Source of the DNA: Stieleria mannarensis
GTDB taxonomy: Bacteria; Planctomycetota; Planctomycetia; Pirellulales; Pirellulaceae
DNA: 64,000 nt
Reading direction: 5' to 3'
NCBI RefSeq assembly: GCF_014154935.1
Contig: NZ_JACEHH010000023.1
Location: forward strand, 1-64,000
Shown here: positions 8,993 to 17,245 of the stretch, piece after piece
Layout: each line of letters starts with the position of its first letter
Position numbering within the stretch: the stretch's first letter is position 1
Notes under the pieces: generated by a model
Told to the model about the DNA's origin: nothing
Seen by the model: only the letters and a program-made list of their open reading frames with translations
The model's database searches: none
Program-made: the position numbers and the translations under genes

Positions 8993-11900
8993 CTAGGACG
9001 ACTGCACGGTGATGGTCAGCTCTTGCTCGACCGTCAATCCGTAGCGATCTTGTGCCTGGACACGGATGCTGTAGGTGCTTTGGGTAGCAAAATCGGCCGT
9101 CACGGCGGTCGTTAATTGATCACCATCGATCGTGAACGAGGCGTTGTCGGTATCACCGGTGCCGGCGACCAAGCTAAAGCTGTGAAGCTCGTTTGCATTG
9201 GCGTCCGTCGCGGTCAAGGTGCCGACGACGGTTCCGGACGGATCACCATCGTTGACGGTGGAACTGCTGAGCGCGACCGCCGTGGGGGCGACGTTTTCTT
9301 CGCTGACGTCGATGCTGAAGACCTGTTCGGTGAACAGCCCTTGAGAGTCTTCGGCACGCACTCGCACCGAGTACAGCGACTGGATCGCATCGTCGACCGC
9401 TTCGGTGATCACGAGTTGGTTGTTCTCGATTTTAAAGTCGGCGTTGTCGGTGTCACCGTCGCCTGCGACAAGTGACAATGTCAATGTGTCGCCGCTGTCG
9501 GGATCGTCGGCGAACAGGTCACCGATCACCGTGTCGGCCGGCTGTTGATCGGCGACCGCGGAATGGCTCAGGCTCAGGTTTTCGGGCGCCTCGTTGACAT
9601 CTGAAACGTTGATGGTGAAGGCTTGCTCGAAGGATTCGCCGAAATTGTCCGTCGTGCGGACTCGAACGCTATAGGTCGACTGGGTTTCAAAGTCCAGATC
9701 GGTCGCCGTTTGAAGCTCGCCAGCGACGATCACAAAGGCGGCGTTGTCGGTGTCGCCGGTCCCGGCAACGAGTTCATACGTGTGGCTGTCACTGGCGTTG
9801 GCGTCGGTCGTCGTCAATGTCCCGACCGCGCTTCCCACGGCGGCGTCTTCGTCGACCGCACTTTGCGACAACGCGACCGCGGTGGGCGCGACGTTGGATT
9901 CGGTGACGTTGATCGTAAAGGTTGCTTCAGTGTTCAATCCACCGGCGTCTTGAACGCGGACGCGGATCGAGTAGCTGCTTTTGGTCGACTGGTCGGCCGA
10001 AAACGCGGTCAGCAGCTGGTCACCGCTGATCGTAAACTCGGCGTTGTCGTCGTCTCCGGTTCCGCTGACCAACGTGTACGTCAACGTGTCCGATGCGTCG
10101 GGATCGTCGTTGCCCAGCACACCGACCACGGTGCCCGAAACTTCGCCGTCGGCGACATGGGACGAACTGAGCGTCAGTGTCGACGGGGCTTCGTTGACAT
10201 CGGTGACGTCGATCGTAAAGGTTTCTTCAACGAACAGCCCGCTCGAATCGGTGCTGCGGATGCGGATTGCGTACGACGATTGGGTTTCGAAATCAGCGAC
10301 GTCGACGATCTGCAATTCGTCTCCGCTGATCGTGAATGAGGCGTTGTCGGTGTCACCGCTGCCGCTGACCAGGGTGTAAGTATGCGTGTCGGATGCGTTG
10401 GCATCGGTGCTGGAGAGCGTTCCGATGGCGGTGTTGGCGGCCGAGTTCTCCGCGACGGTGTTCGCCGACAGGGCGATGGCCGACGGAGCACTGTCGGGTT
10501 CGGCGACGGTAATCGTCAAGATCTGTTGGAAGGTCAGCCCGCCGGCGTCTTCGGCTTGGACGCGAACGGAATACGAACTCTTCTGGAAGAAGTCGGCGTC
10601 AAAGGCGGTGACCAGGTCGGATCCTGAAATCGTGAACGATGCGTTGTCGCTGTCACCATCGCCGGCGACCAGCGTGTAGGTGACCGTGTCGCCGCTGTCG
10701 GGGTCCGTGGAGCTGAGGGTTCCGACGGTGGTCCCGCTGGGATCTCCGTCGTCGATTTGGTCGGAATCAATGGTCAGCGAATCGGGCGCTTCGTTGACGT
10801 CGGTCACGGTAATTTGAAAGACGTCTTCGACGAACAGCCCGAACGGGTCGGTGCTGCGAACGCGGACGCTGTAGCTGGACTTGGTTTCAAAATCCAGGGC
10901 GCTGTTGAGCGTCAAGGTGTCGCCGTTGATGGCGAAGGAGGCGTTGTCGGTGTCGCCCGTGCCGGAGACCAGTGTGTAGGTGAAGACGTCCGAAGAATTG
11001 GCGTCGGTGGTGGTGAAGGTGCCGATCACATCGTCGATCGATGCGTCTTCGGCGACGGTGGCGTTGCTGAGTGCGACGGCGGTCGGTGCGACGTTTTCGT
11101 TGGTGACGTCGATCGTGAACGAGGTTTCGGTCGACAGGCCCCCGGCGTCGGTGACTCTGACCCGAATCGAGTAGCTCGATTGCGTGCTCTGGTCAGCCGC
11201 GAATGCCGTTTGCAGTTGGTCGCCGGAAATCGTGAACGATGCGTTGTCGGTATCGCCGCTGCCGGACACCAGGGTGTAGGTCAGCGTGTCACCGGCGTCG
11301 GGATCATCGCTGGAGAGTGTGCCCACGGTGGTGCCGCTGGGTTGGCCGTCGGCAACACTGGAATGACCGAGCGAAACCGTGGTGGCGGCTTCATTGACGT
11401 TGGTCACGGAAATCGTCAGCACTTGTTCGACCGACAGGCCCGAGGAATCGGTGCTGCGGACACGAATCGAGTAGGAATCTTGTGATTCGAAATCGAACGA
11501 TTCGGCGGTGAGGAGTTGACCAGCGGAGATCGTGAAGGAGGCATTGTCATCGTCTCCTTCACCGGACACCAACGTGTAGGTGTGGGTGTCGCTGGGGTTG
11601 GAGTCAGTCGATTGCAGGTCGCCGACGACGGTTCCCGACGCGCTGTTCTCGGCAACCGTGTCGTTGCTGAGCGTGACTTCCGAGGGCGCCGAATCGCCTT
11701 GGGTGATCGTGAAGGTTTGCTCGAACGTTTCGCCGCCGGAGTCCGTCGAGCGTACGCGGACGCTGTAGCTGGACTGGGAGCTGAAATCGAGCGTCGTGGC
11801 GGTTTGCAGTTGGTCGCCGGAAATGGCGAAGGACGCGTTGTCATCGTCCCCGGTGCCGCTGACCAGGGTGTAGGTGAACGTGTCGCCCGCATCGACGTCG

Positions 11901-13786
11901 GTGCTGGAAAGCGTGCCGACGGTTGTTCCGGCCGTGGCGCCCGCTCCGACGGTGGCGTTGCTCAGTGCCAGTGCGGTCGGTGCTTCGTTCACGTCGGCGA
12001 CGGTGATCGTGAAGGTCTGGTCGACGGACAATCCGCCCGCGTCGGTGCTGCGAACGATCACGCTGTAGCTGGACTTGGTTTCAAAGTCCAACGCCGCCCC
12101 GACCAGCAGCGAATCGCCGGAAATCGTGAACGCCGTGCTGGTGGTGCTGCCGTCGATCGAAACGATGCTGTAGGTGTGCGTGTCACCGCTGTCCGCATCG
12201 GTGGTGCTGAACGTTCCGACGGCCGAACCGACCGACGCGTCTTCGTCGACGGTGGTGTCGGTGATGGCCAGTGCCGTCGGAGCCGTGTTGGTGTGGGAGA
12301 CCGTCAAGGTCAGCACGCGCTCGATCGACCGCCCGGTCGAGTCGGTGGATCGAACCCGGATCGTGACCGAATCCTGGACCGACGCGTCAAAGGTTTGAGC
12401 GGTGACCAGGGCGTTGCCGTTGATCGTGAAGGCGGCGTTGTCGGTATCGCCGGTGCCGCTGACCAATGCGTAGGTGTGGGTGTCACCTGAATCGGGATCC
12501 GACGTGGTGAAGGTTCCCACCGTCGTGCCGACCGCAACACTGTCGTTGATCGTGTCGGTCGACAAACTGATTCCGGTCGGTGCTTGGGCGTCGGGCAGGG
12601 CGGGGATGTTGGGTGTCGAAAGTCCAACGACTTGCCGCAGCACATCGCTGGCGTCCAACGGGCTGACCCCGTCGACGCCGGTGACGTCGCCCAACACGGT
12701 CGGATCGATGGTCGGGAACAGCAATGTCGACGCGGTCGAGCTGGTCGGGTTGGTAAACACGAACCCGGAATCCAGGTCGACACCGACCCGCGCGATCAGC
12801 CGAGCGTCTTCGGCATCGTAGCGTCGGTTCTGGTTCACGTCGCCCGGGAACGCGACGACGTGCAACGCGTCGTCGGTGGTGGCGTCCATCGCGCCTGCGT
12901 TGACTTCGATCGACGTCATGCGAATCGCTTGGCTGGTGCCATAGTCCGCGTCCTCGGGGACCGTCGCGATGATGTCCACGATGTCTGCCGCACCGGCGTC
13001 CAGGGGCGCGATGCTGAAGAATGAAATCGTGGCGACGCCGGGGACCGTCAAATTGACGTCGACTTGGCTGCCTGTCGGTGCGTCGCTACCGAGCTGGACG
13101 CCGCTGATGTCCAACAGGTCCGAATCGTACTCGATCGTCAACGTCACCGAAGTGACGCCATCGGCGTCACTCAACTGGATCGGCAAACCGTCGGGTAATT
13201 CGACGCCGCTTCCGCCGGCGGGCACCTGGACCGTTTGGGTGGGACCGCGGACGAAGTCCGGCAAGCTGACGATCAGGTCGCCGCCGCCGCTGATGGTGAA
13301 GGTGTCGACGTAGTTCCCACCGGCGACCGAATCGTCGTCACCGTCCAACAGTTCGCCGTCGGCCAGGTCTTTGAATCCGTCCGATGCACTGCGCAACGTC
13401 ACGGTGTAGGTGTCGGCGGCAAGCGGTCCGCCGGTGGCGAGGAAGGTCACCGAGGTGCCGTCGATGATCAATGAACCGTCGACGTCACCGGATGTCGCAC
13501 CGGTCAGTGTGACGTCCGCTGCCCCGGCCAATCCGTTCTCGGCGTCGTACAGGTTGATGACCGAGGAATCGATTTCCTCGCTCAATTCAGCCACAAATCC
13601 GCTCGCGGTCGGGGTGAACGACGCGATCGTCGCCGCCAACACTCGCCGTGATTCGAGTGTTTCCAATCGAACGCGCCGTCCGGAACGTTTAGCCCCGGAT
13701 CGTTTGGAAAAACGCTTTCGGGGTTCCCCGGCGGATGAACGACGTGACGACAGGAGCGAAAATAATCCCTTGCTGATGTGGCGCAT
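8993..13786 (-). CDS. Giant cadherin-like repeat protein with cohesin-like and dockerin-like parts
   Basis: A secreted repeat protein of about 1,597 residues, started at ATG 13786 (M-R-H-I-S) rather than the longer frame to 13840. A basic region precedes the sorting motif L-E-S-R-R-V-L-A-A (about residue 50), the planctomycete export signature. A Big/SD-like beta domain, a cohesin-like domain (SVTLTIEYDSDLLDISGVQLG) and an EF-hand/dockerin-like stretch (GDVNQNRRYDAEDARLI and GVSPLDASDVLRQVVG) follow. Then 12 cadherin-like repeats of about 95-100 residues begin, each opening with AP-x-x-x-x-LS and carrying D-x-D-x-G-D-T/x-x-TYTLVSG-x-GD-x-DNA-x-F and S-Y-S-V/I-R-V-R. They suggest calcium-dependent adhesion in the extracellular matrix. 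No C-terminal anchor is seen. Confidence 0.88.
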   Translation of the reverse strand: MRHISKGLFSLLSSRRSSAGEPRKRFSKRSGAKRSGRRVRLETLESRRVLAATIASFTPTASGFVAELSEEIDSSVINLYDAENGLAGAADVTLTGATSGDVDGSLIIDGTSVTFLATGGPLAADTYTVTLRSASDGFKDLADGELLDGDDDSVAGGNYVDTFTISGGGDLIVSLPDFVRGPTQTVQVPAGGSGVELPDGLPIQLSDADGVTSVTLTIEYDSDLLDISGVQLGSDAPTGSQVDVNLTVPGVATISFFSIAPLDAGAADIVDIIATVPEDADYGTSQAIRMTSIEVNAGAMDATTDDALHVVAFPGDVNQNRRYDAEDARLIARVGVDLDSGFVFTNPTSSTASTLLFPTIDPTVLGDVTGVDGVSPLDASDVLRQVVGLSTPNIPALPDAQAPTGISLSTDTINDSVAVGTTVGTFTTSDPDSGDTHTYALVSGTGDTDNAAFTINGNALVTAQTFDASVQDSVTIRVRSTDSTGRSIERVLTLTVSHTNTAPTALAITDTTVDEDASVGSAVGTFSTTDADSGDTHTYSIVSIDGSTTSTAFTISGDSLLVGAALDFETKSSYSVIVRSTDAGGLSVDQTFTITVADVNEAPTALALSNATVGAGATAGTTVGTLSSTDVDAGDTFTYTLVSGTGDDDNASFAISGDQLQTATTLDFSSQSSYSVRVRSTDSGGETFEQTFTITQGDSAPSEVTLSNDTVAENSASGTVVGDLQSTDSNPSDTHTYTLVSGEGDDDNASFTISAGQLLTAESFDFESQDSYSIRVRSTDSSGLSVEQVLTISVTNVNEAATTVSLGHSSVADGQPSGTTVGTLSSDDPDAGDTLTYTLVSGSGDTDNASFTISGDQLQTAFAADQSTQSSYSIRVRVTDAGGLSTETSFTIDVTNENVAPTAVALSNATVAEDASIDDVIGTFTTTDANSSDVFTYTLVSGTGDTDNASFAINGDTLTLNSALDFETKSSYSVRVRSTDPFGLFVEDVFQITVTDVNEAPDSLTIDSDQIDDGDPSGTTVGTLSSTDPDSGDTVTYTLVAGDGDSDNASFTISGSDLVTAFDADFFQKSSYSVRVQAEDAGGLTFQQILTITVAEPDSAPSAIALSANTVAENSAANTAIGTLSSTDANASDTHTYTLVSGSGDTDNASFTISGDELQIVDVADFETQSSYAIRIRSTDSSGLFVEETFTIDVTDVNEAPSTLTLSSSHVADGEVSGTVVGVLGNDDPDASDTLTYTLVSGTGDDDNAEFTISGDQLLTAFSADQSTKSSYSIRVRVQDAGGLNTEATFTINVTESNVAPTAVALSQSAVDEDAAVGSAVGTLTTTDANASDSHTYELVAGTGDTDNAAFVIVAGELQTATDLDFETQSTYSVRVRTTDNFGESFEQAFTINVSDVNEAPENLSLSHSAVADQQPADTVIGDLFADDPDSGDTLTLSLVAGDGDTDNADFKIENNQLVITEAVDDAIQSLYSVRVRAEDSQGLFTEQVFSIDVSEENVAPTAVALSSSTVNDGDPSGTVVGTLTATDANANELHSFSLVAGTGDTDNASFTIDGDQLTTAVTADFATQSTYSIRVQAQDRYGLTVEQELTITVQSS
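9003..12585. repeat. Tandem cadherin-coding repeat array (12 units)
   Basis: About twelve diverged units of roughly 285-310 bases encode the cadherin-like domains of the preceding gene. The most conserved DNA word is GCGTTGTCGGTGTC and near variants, which encodes the D-T-D-N-A core on the minus strand. Units differ throughout, so the array is old rather than a recent expansion. Confidence 0.8.
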
Positions 13787-14183
13787 ATCGACGTGAGACC
13801 TTACGAGGGGGAAAGCCGGTACAGAAGTGGGGGCAGGCAATCCGTTGCAAAAGATCAGTCGCCGTCGAAAATCCGGTTCGCGGCACCAGGGGACAGGGCA
13901 GGATCGACGATTTTTAACGATCTGCCTGTGCCTGTCTGGCGGAATCGTCGGTCATGATGTCACACATCGAAGCGTCTTTTTTAAACTTTTCTGGTCGATC
14001 CGGAGATGCCGAATGGGCTGCCAAGTCGGCTCGGTCGCTCGTTCAATTCGACATCGCGCGTGGTTTTTCGAGAAAGTTCGTGACACCGGCACCCCGAAAT
14101 CCTTCCCTAGAGACACGCGGGGACGTGCCGAGTGCGTCCCGCCCCACGTCAATGCGACTCCGACCGATTCCGCGCCCAGCACC
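13787..14183. promoter_or_regulatory. Divergent intergenic region between two envelope genes
   Basis: This 397-base gap separates the minus-strand cadherin-like gene from the plus-strand cohesin-like gene, both carrying the same export motif, so it must hold divergent promoters. I cannot define -35/-10 boxes with confidence. The open frame that runs from 13827 into the downstream gene has no conserved content before the ATG at 14184 and is treated as non-coding here. Confidence 0.4.
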
Positions 14184-15356
14184 ATGAAGTTAACTCCACG
14201 CACCAAACGACGCCGTCCCGCTTTTGAAACGCTTTCGGCCCGTCGTTTGTTGGCCGCCGTTGAAATTGCCGATGATTTGACCGCCGCGCCGGCCGCCGTG
14301 GTTTCAGTGCCGGTGGACATCGACGATGCCGTCGGAGTTCGTGGTGCCGAGATCCGGCTCAGCTATGACACCGACGTGTTGGACTTGGAACAAGCGGACG
14401 TTTCCGTCGGATCGGTGTGGGACGGCAGCAGCGACGCACAATTGACCGTCAACGTCGATGATGCGTCCGGAACGGCGATTGTCTTTGTCGCCGCCTCGTC
14501 CGACCTGGCCAGCGGGGCGGGAAGCCTGGTGGAATTGAACTTCACCGTCGACAGCGACGCGACGCTCGGCAGCACGACCACGTTGGACCTGACATCCGTT
14601 GTGCTGAACGAAGGTCAAATTGACGTCACGCCGACCCCGGTGGCCGGAGCCGATTCGACCGACGGGACGTTGACGATCATTCAAACGGGTTCCGATACGA
14701 TTTCCGGGGCCGTGTTCGCCGACGCCAACGACAACGACAGTCTCGATTCGGGGGAAGCGATTCCTGGTGTCACGATCACGTTGACCGACACGGCGACCGG
14801 GACACAGCAACAAACCGTGACGGCGGCCGATGGAACTTACCAGTTCAGCGATCTGGCGGCTGGAACCTACACCATCACCCAGCAACAACCGGTCGCGTAC
14901 TTGGATGGCGGGCAAAATGAAGTGACGGCGACGCTGTCGGCCGGCGAAGCCTTGGAAGGTCAGGATTTCGTTGAAATCGGTTTGCATCCGGCGTACCTGT
15001 ACAACCGTCTGTTCACGACCCTCGTCTTGCCGGTCGGCTCGGATGCCTGGACCAGTCAGATCGAACGGATCAACACCGATGCGGAAACCGGCAGTGAACC
15101 GACCGCACCGACGCCAACCGCCGCGGCGACCATGATGGCATCGATTGCCGGTGAAACGTCGTCCGCCGCCGCGGTTTCTGAATCCGCGTCGTTGACAACC
15201 GCGTCGGACGGGGAAGGCGAACAGGTTCAAGCGTTCACCGAAACGATCGTTGCCAGCTCCGCCCACGCCGCCGCACTCGATCTGTCGTCGTCTGGATCGA
15301 AAGAGCGGGACGAAGATCTGGTCGATCAGGTCCATGCGACAACGCCGTTGTGGTAG
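14184..15356 (+). CDS. Cohesin-like / SdrD-B-like extracellular protein with L-S-A-R-R-L-L-A-A motif
   Basis: A 390-residue protein started at ATG 14184. The sorting motif S-A-R-R-L-L-A-A sits at residues about 18-25 behind a basic leader, with no typical signal peptide. Residues about 30-170 form a cohesin-like domain (VSVPVDIDDAVGVRGAEIRL, YDTDVLDLE, then a GSLVELNFTVD strand). Residues about 180-270 are an SdrD B-like (CNA-B) domain, GAVFADANDNDSLDSGE with TYQFSDLAAGTYTI. The C-terminal 110 residues are Ala/Thr/Ser/Glu-rich linker without an anchor. The stop codon TAG lies in GTAGCGG. It is likely an extracellular matrix or surface component; the cohesin-like fold suggests binding to dockerin-like partners such as those in the neighbouring large proteins. 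Confidence 0.8.
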   Translation: MKLTPRTKRRRPAFETLSARRLLAAVEIADDLTAAPAAVVSVPVDIDDAVGVRGAEIRLSYDTDVLDLEQADVSVGSVWDGSSDAQLTVNVDDASGTAIVFVAASSDLASGAGSLVELNFTVDSDATLGSTTTLDLTSVVLNEGQIDVTPTPVAGADSTDGTLTIIQTGSDTISGAVFADANDNDSLDSGEAIPGVTITLTDTATGTQQQTVTAADGTYQFSDLAAGTYTITQQQPVAYLDGGQNEVTATLSAGEALEGQDFVEIGLHPAYLYNRLFTTLVLPVGSDAWTSQIERINTDAETGSEPTAPTPTAAATMMASIAGETSSAAAVSESASLTTASDGEGEQVQAFTETIVASSAHAAALDLSSSGSKERDEDLVDQVHATTPLW

Positions 15357-15532
15357 CGGCCACCGACGGCGACAGCGGATCGGCTTGTCCAATCATCCAA
15401 TTCGATCGCAAACTCGCCCATCAGGGATCAGTTGGTCTTGCCCGCCTTGAGCATCCACAGGTAAACGTCGCTTCGTCGTGAACGCAACGTGGCCGGGCGC
15501 GATGCTCCTCTCCTTCTGGTGGTGGTCCAAGG

Positions 15533-16117
15533 ATGGTACTTCAGAAACGTCGGCTTGCCGCCGAGCGATTGGAATGTAGACGGCTGTTGGCGAGCGTCTC
15601 GGTGGCGCAATCGTGGAACGAATCCGCGCGAGAGCTCAGCTTGCCATTTCATGTCGAACGCGCAAACGAGCTTCGCGCGGCTGAAATCGAGATCCGTTAT
15701 GATCCCGCCGTGGTCCGGACCGACGACCTGAACATCCAGCCCGGCCCGATTTGGAACGGCGATGTCGCCATGGCCGTCAACATCGATCACGACGCGGGAA
15801 CGATCACGGCGTTCCTGTTTTCGGCCGATCCGGTTCAGACCGATGCGGGGGAAGTCATCAACGTCGGGTTCCGCGAAAAGGCTTGCGTGAGTGATTATCG
15901 CGCGGCACCGATCCACATCGCCCAGGTGCGAGTCAATGAGAACGTCACGCAATTGTCGGTCGCACCGCCGGTCGCTGCGGAGAACCTTGACGATGGTCCG
16001 CGGGGCGAAAGCCATGCACGGGTGAGCGGTGCCAATCAATCCGGTGCCCCGCCGATGGGGCCGCTGCGTCCGAGTGATGTCGACGCCTTGATGGGCGAGT
16101 CGTTCAACGGTTTTTGA
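15533..16117 (+). CDS. Small cohesin-like protein with LECRRLLAS export motif
   Basis: A 194-residue protein that begins M-V-L-Q-K-R-R-L-A-A-E and carries L-E-C-R-R-L-L-A-S at residues about 13-21. The rest to about residue 135 looks like a diverged cohesin-like domain: SLPFHVERANELRAAEIEIR, YDPAVV, GPIWNGDVAM, and a GEVINVGFRE strand, in the same order as in the gene at 14184, so the two are probable paralogs. The C-terminal 45 residues are polar linker ending in P-S-D-V-D-A-L-M. It lies 176 bases after that gene on the same strand and overlaps the convergent gene at 16104 by 14 bases. An alternative start is not obvious. Confidence 0.68.
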   Translation: MVLQKRRLAAERLECRRLLASVSVAQSWNESARELSLPFHVERANELRAAEIEIRYDPAVVRTDDLNIQPGPIWNGDVAMAVNIDHDAGTITAFLFSADPVQTDAGEVINVGFREKACVSDYRAAPIHIAQVRVNENVTQLSVAPPVAAENLDDGPRGESHARVSGANQSGAPPMGPLRPSDVDALMGESFNGF

Positions 16118-17222
16118 TGACTTGCGACCGTTGCAATTCACCGCTCAACAGGGCGCTTCCGGAAACGACGGACACCGACGAACGGATAGACGTTGGTAGC
16201 CGGCTCGCCCAACGAAGTTTTCGTTTTGAACGCAACTTTTCGATCGATTCCCCTGATTCACTTCGGCTGACCAGCGTGGCCGATCGGTCGGAGTCTTGTT
16301 TCGAATCAAGCCCCGGAGCATCGGCAAGTCGAAAGTTACGATAGTGTCCCATGTTGGGGGCCAGTTGGATCGGGACACTGGACGACAGTGTCGTCGGCCC
16401 GGTCGTCGGCAGCGCGGTGCTGTAGACACGAATCATCCCACCGTCGTTATTCTGGGAGGCAGGTGTCGACGCGAGGTGTTTCCCTGGCAGAGAATTTTCT
16501 GGCAGCGAATTCTGCGGCAGCGTCGGGCCGGTTTCGATTGGAGGCGTGGTCGATGCCGTCACCGAACTTTGCCCCAAGTTCGAAACGCGAAGTGGCGTGG
16601 GCTGATGCGCCGGCGATTGGGGAGCGTCGCTCCAGGCGGAATCGCCGCTCATTAAATGGAATTCCAAGCCGGCGGTCTCAAATTGCCCCGCCAGGTCCAA
16701 AGTGTCATTGGAGGGCAAGGGGTGGGAGTCGACCGAGATCATTCCGCCTTCGCGATCGGTGCGTGATTGGTCGTCGGGCGCCCCGTCAGCTTCTGGCCGA
16801 TCGGCCGGCTGCGGCAGACCGGCTTTGCGCCGGGGGTGAGCCGACGTGTAACCCACATCGGCCGCCAACGTGTCGATCGATTCATCCAGCGACACCCGCT
16901 CCGCCGCAGCCGATTTCGGGCTGGCCGCCAGGGGGCGGATCGCTTCAGCCGTTCGCCGCATCGCGTTTTCAGCCATCGACTCGGCATGCTGGGGTGGGGC
17001 GACGACTGCCGGAAACCAACCGTCGTACACATTGGAATCGTGTAAAACGGAAGCGTCCTCGGGGCCAATTGCCAACCCGATGTCGCCGGCCAACAGCGTG
17101 CGACATTCCAAGCGTTCGACGTTCAACGGCGGCCTGCGCGAGGCGCGGTTGCGGCGGCGTGATGAACGGTTGGCGTGGTGGTTGGTCATGGAGGGGCGCG
17201 TCTTGCCGTCAATCGGTTTCAT
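16104..17222 (-). CDS. Secreted protein of unknown function with LECRTLLAG motif
   Basis: A 372-residue protein. The basic N-terminus (R-S-S-R-R-R-N-R-A-S-R-R) is followed by L-E-C-R-T-L-L-A-G at about residues 38-46, the planctomycete export motif. Beyond that I recognise no domain: the protein is Pro/Ser/Thr/Asp-rich and of low complexity, with two similar segments, D-R-E-G-G-M-I-S-V-D-S and N-N-D-G-G-M-I-R-V-Y-S, about 125 residues apart. It starts 23 bases downstream of the Ser/Thr kinase stop codon, on the same strand, so it is probably the third gene of the sigma factor-kinase operon. ATG at 17189 is an alternative start. Low complexity leaves some doubt about the reading frame, but the motif supports it. 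Confidence 0.6.
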   Translation of the reverse strand: MKPIDGKTRPSMTNHHANRSSRRRNRASRRPPLNVERLECRTLLAGDIGLAIGPEDASVLHDSNVYDGWFPAVVAPPQHAESMAENAMRRTAEAIRPLAASPKSAAAERVSLDESIDTLAADVGYTSAHPRRKAGLPQPADRPEADGAPDDQSRTDREGGMISVDSHPLPSNDTLDLAGQFETAGLEFHLMSGDSAWSDAPQSPAHQPTPLRVSNLGQSSVTASTTPPIETGPTLPQNSLPENSLPGKHLASTPASQNNDGGMIRVYSTALPTTGPTTLSSSVPIQLAPNMGHYRNFRLADAPGLDSKQDSDRSATLVSRSESGESIEKLRSKRKLRWASRLPTSIRSSVSVVSGSALLSGELQRSQVIKNR

Positions 17223-17245
17223 GAATCATGTAGAAGATTAGTTCG

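Noticed and set aside
15428-16141. Minus-strand frame opposite the small cohesin-like gene
   Set aside because: Covers a gene with a clear export motif on the other strand; the frame itself reads as antisense coding noise.
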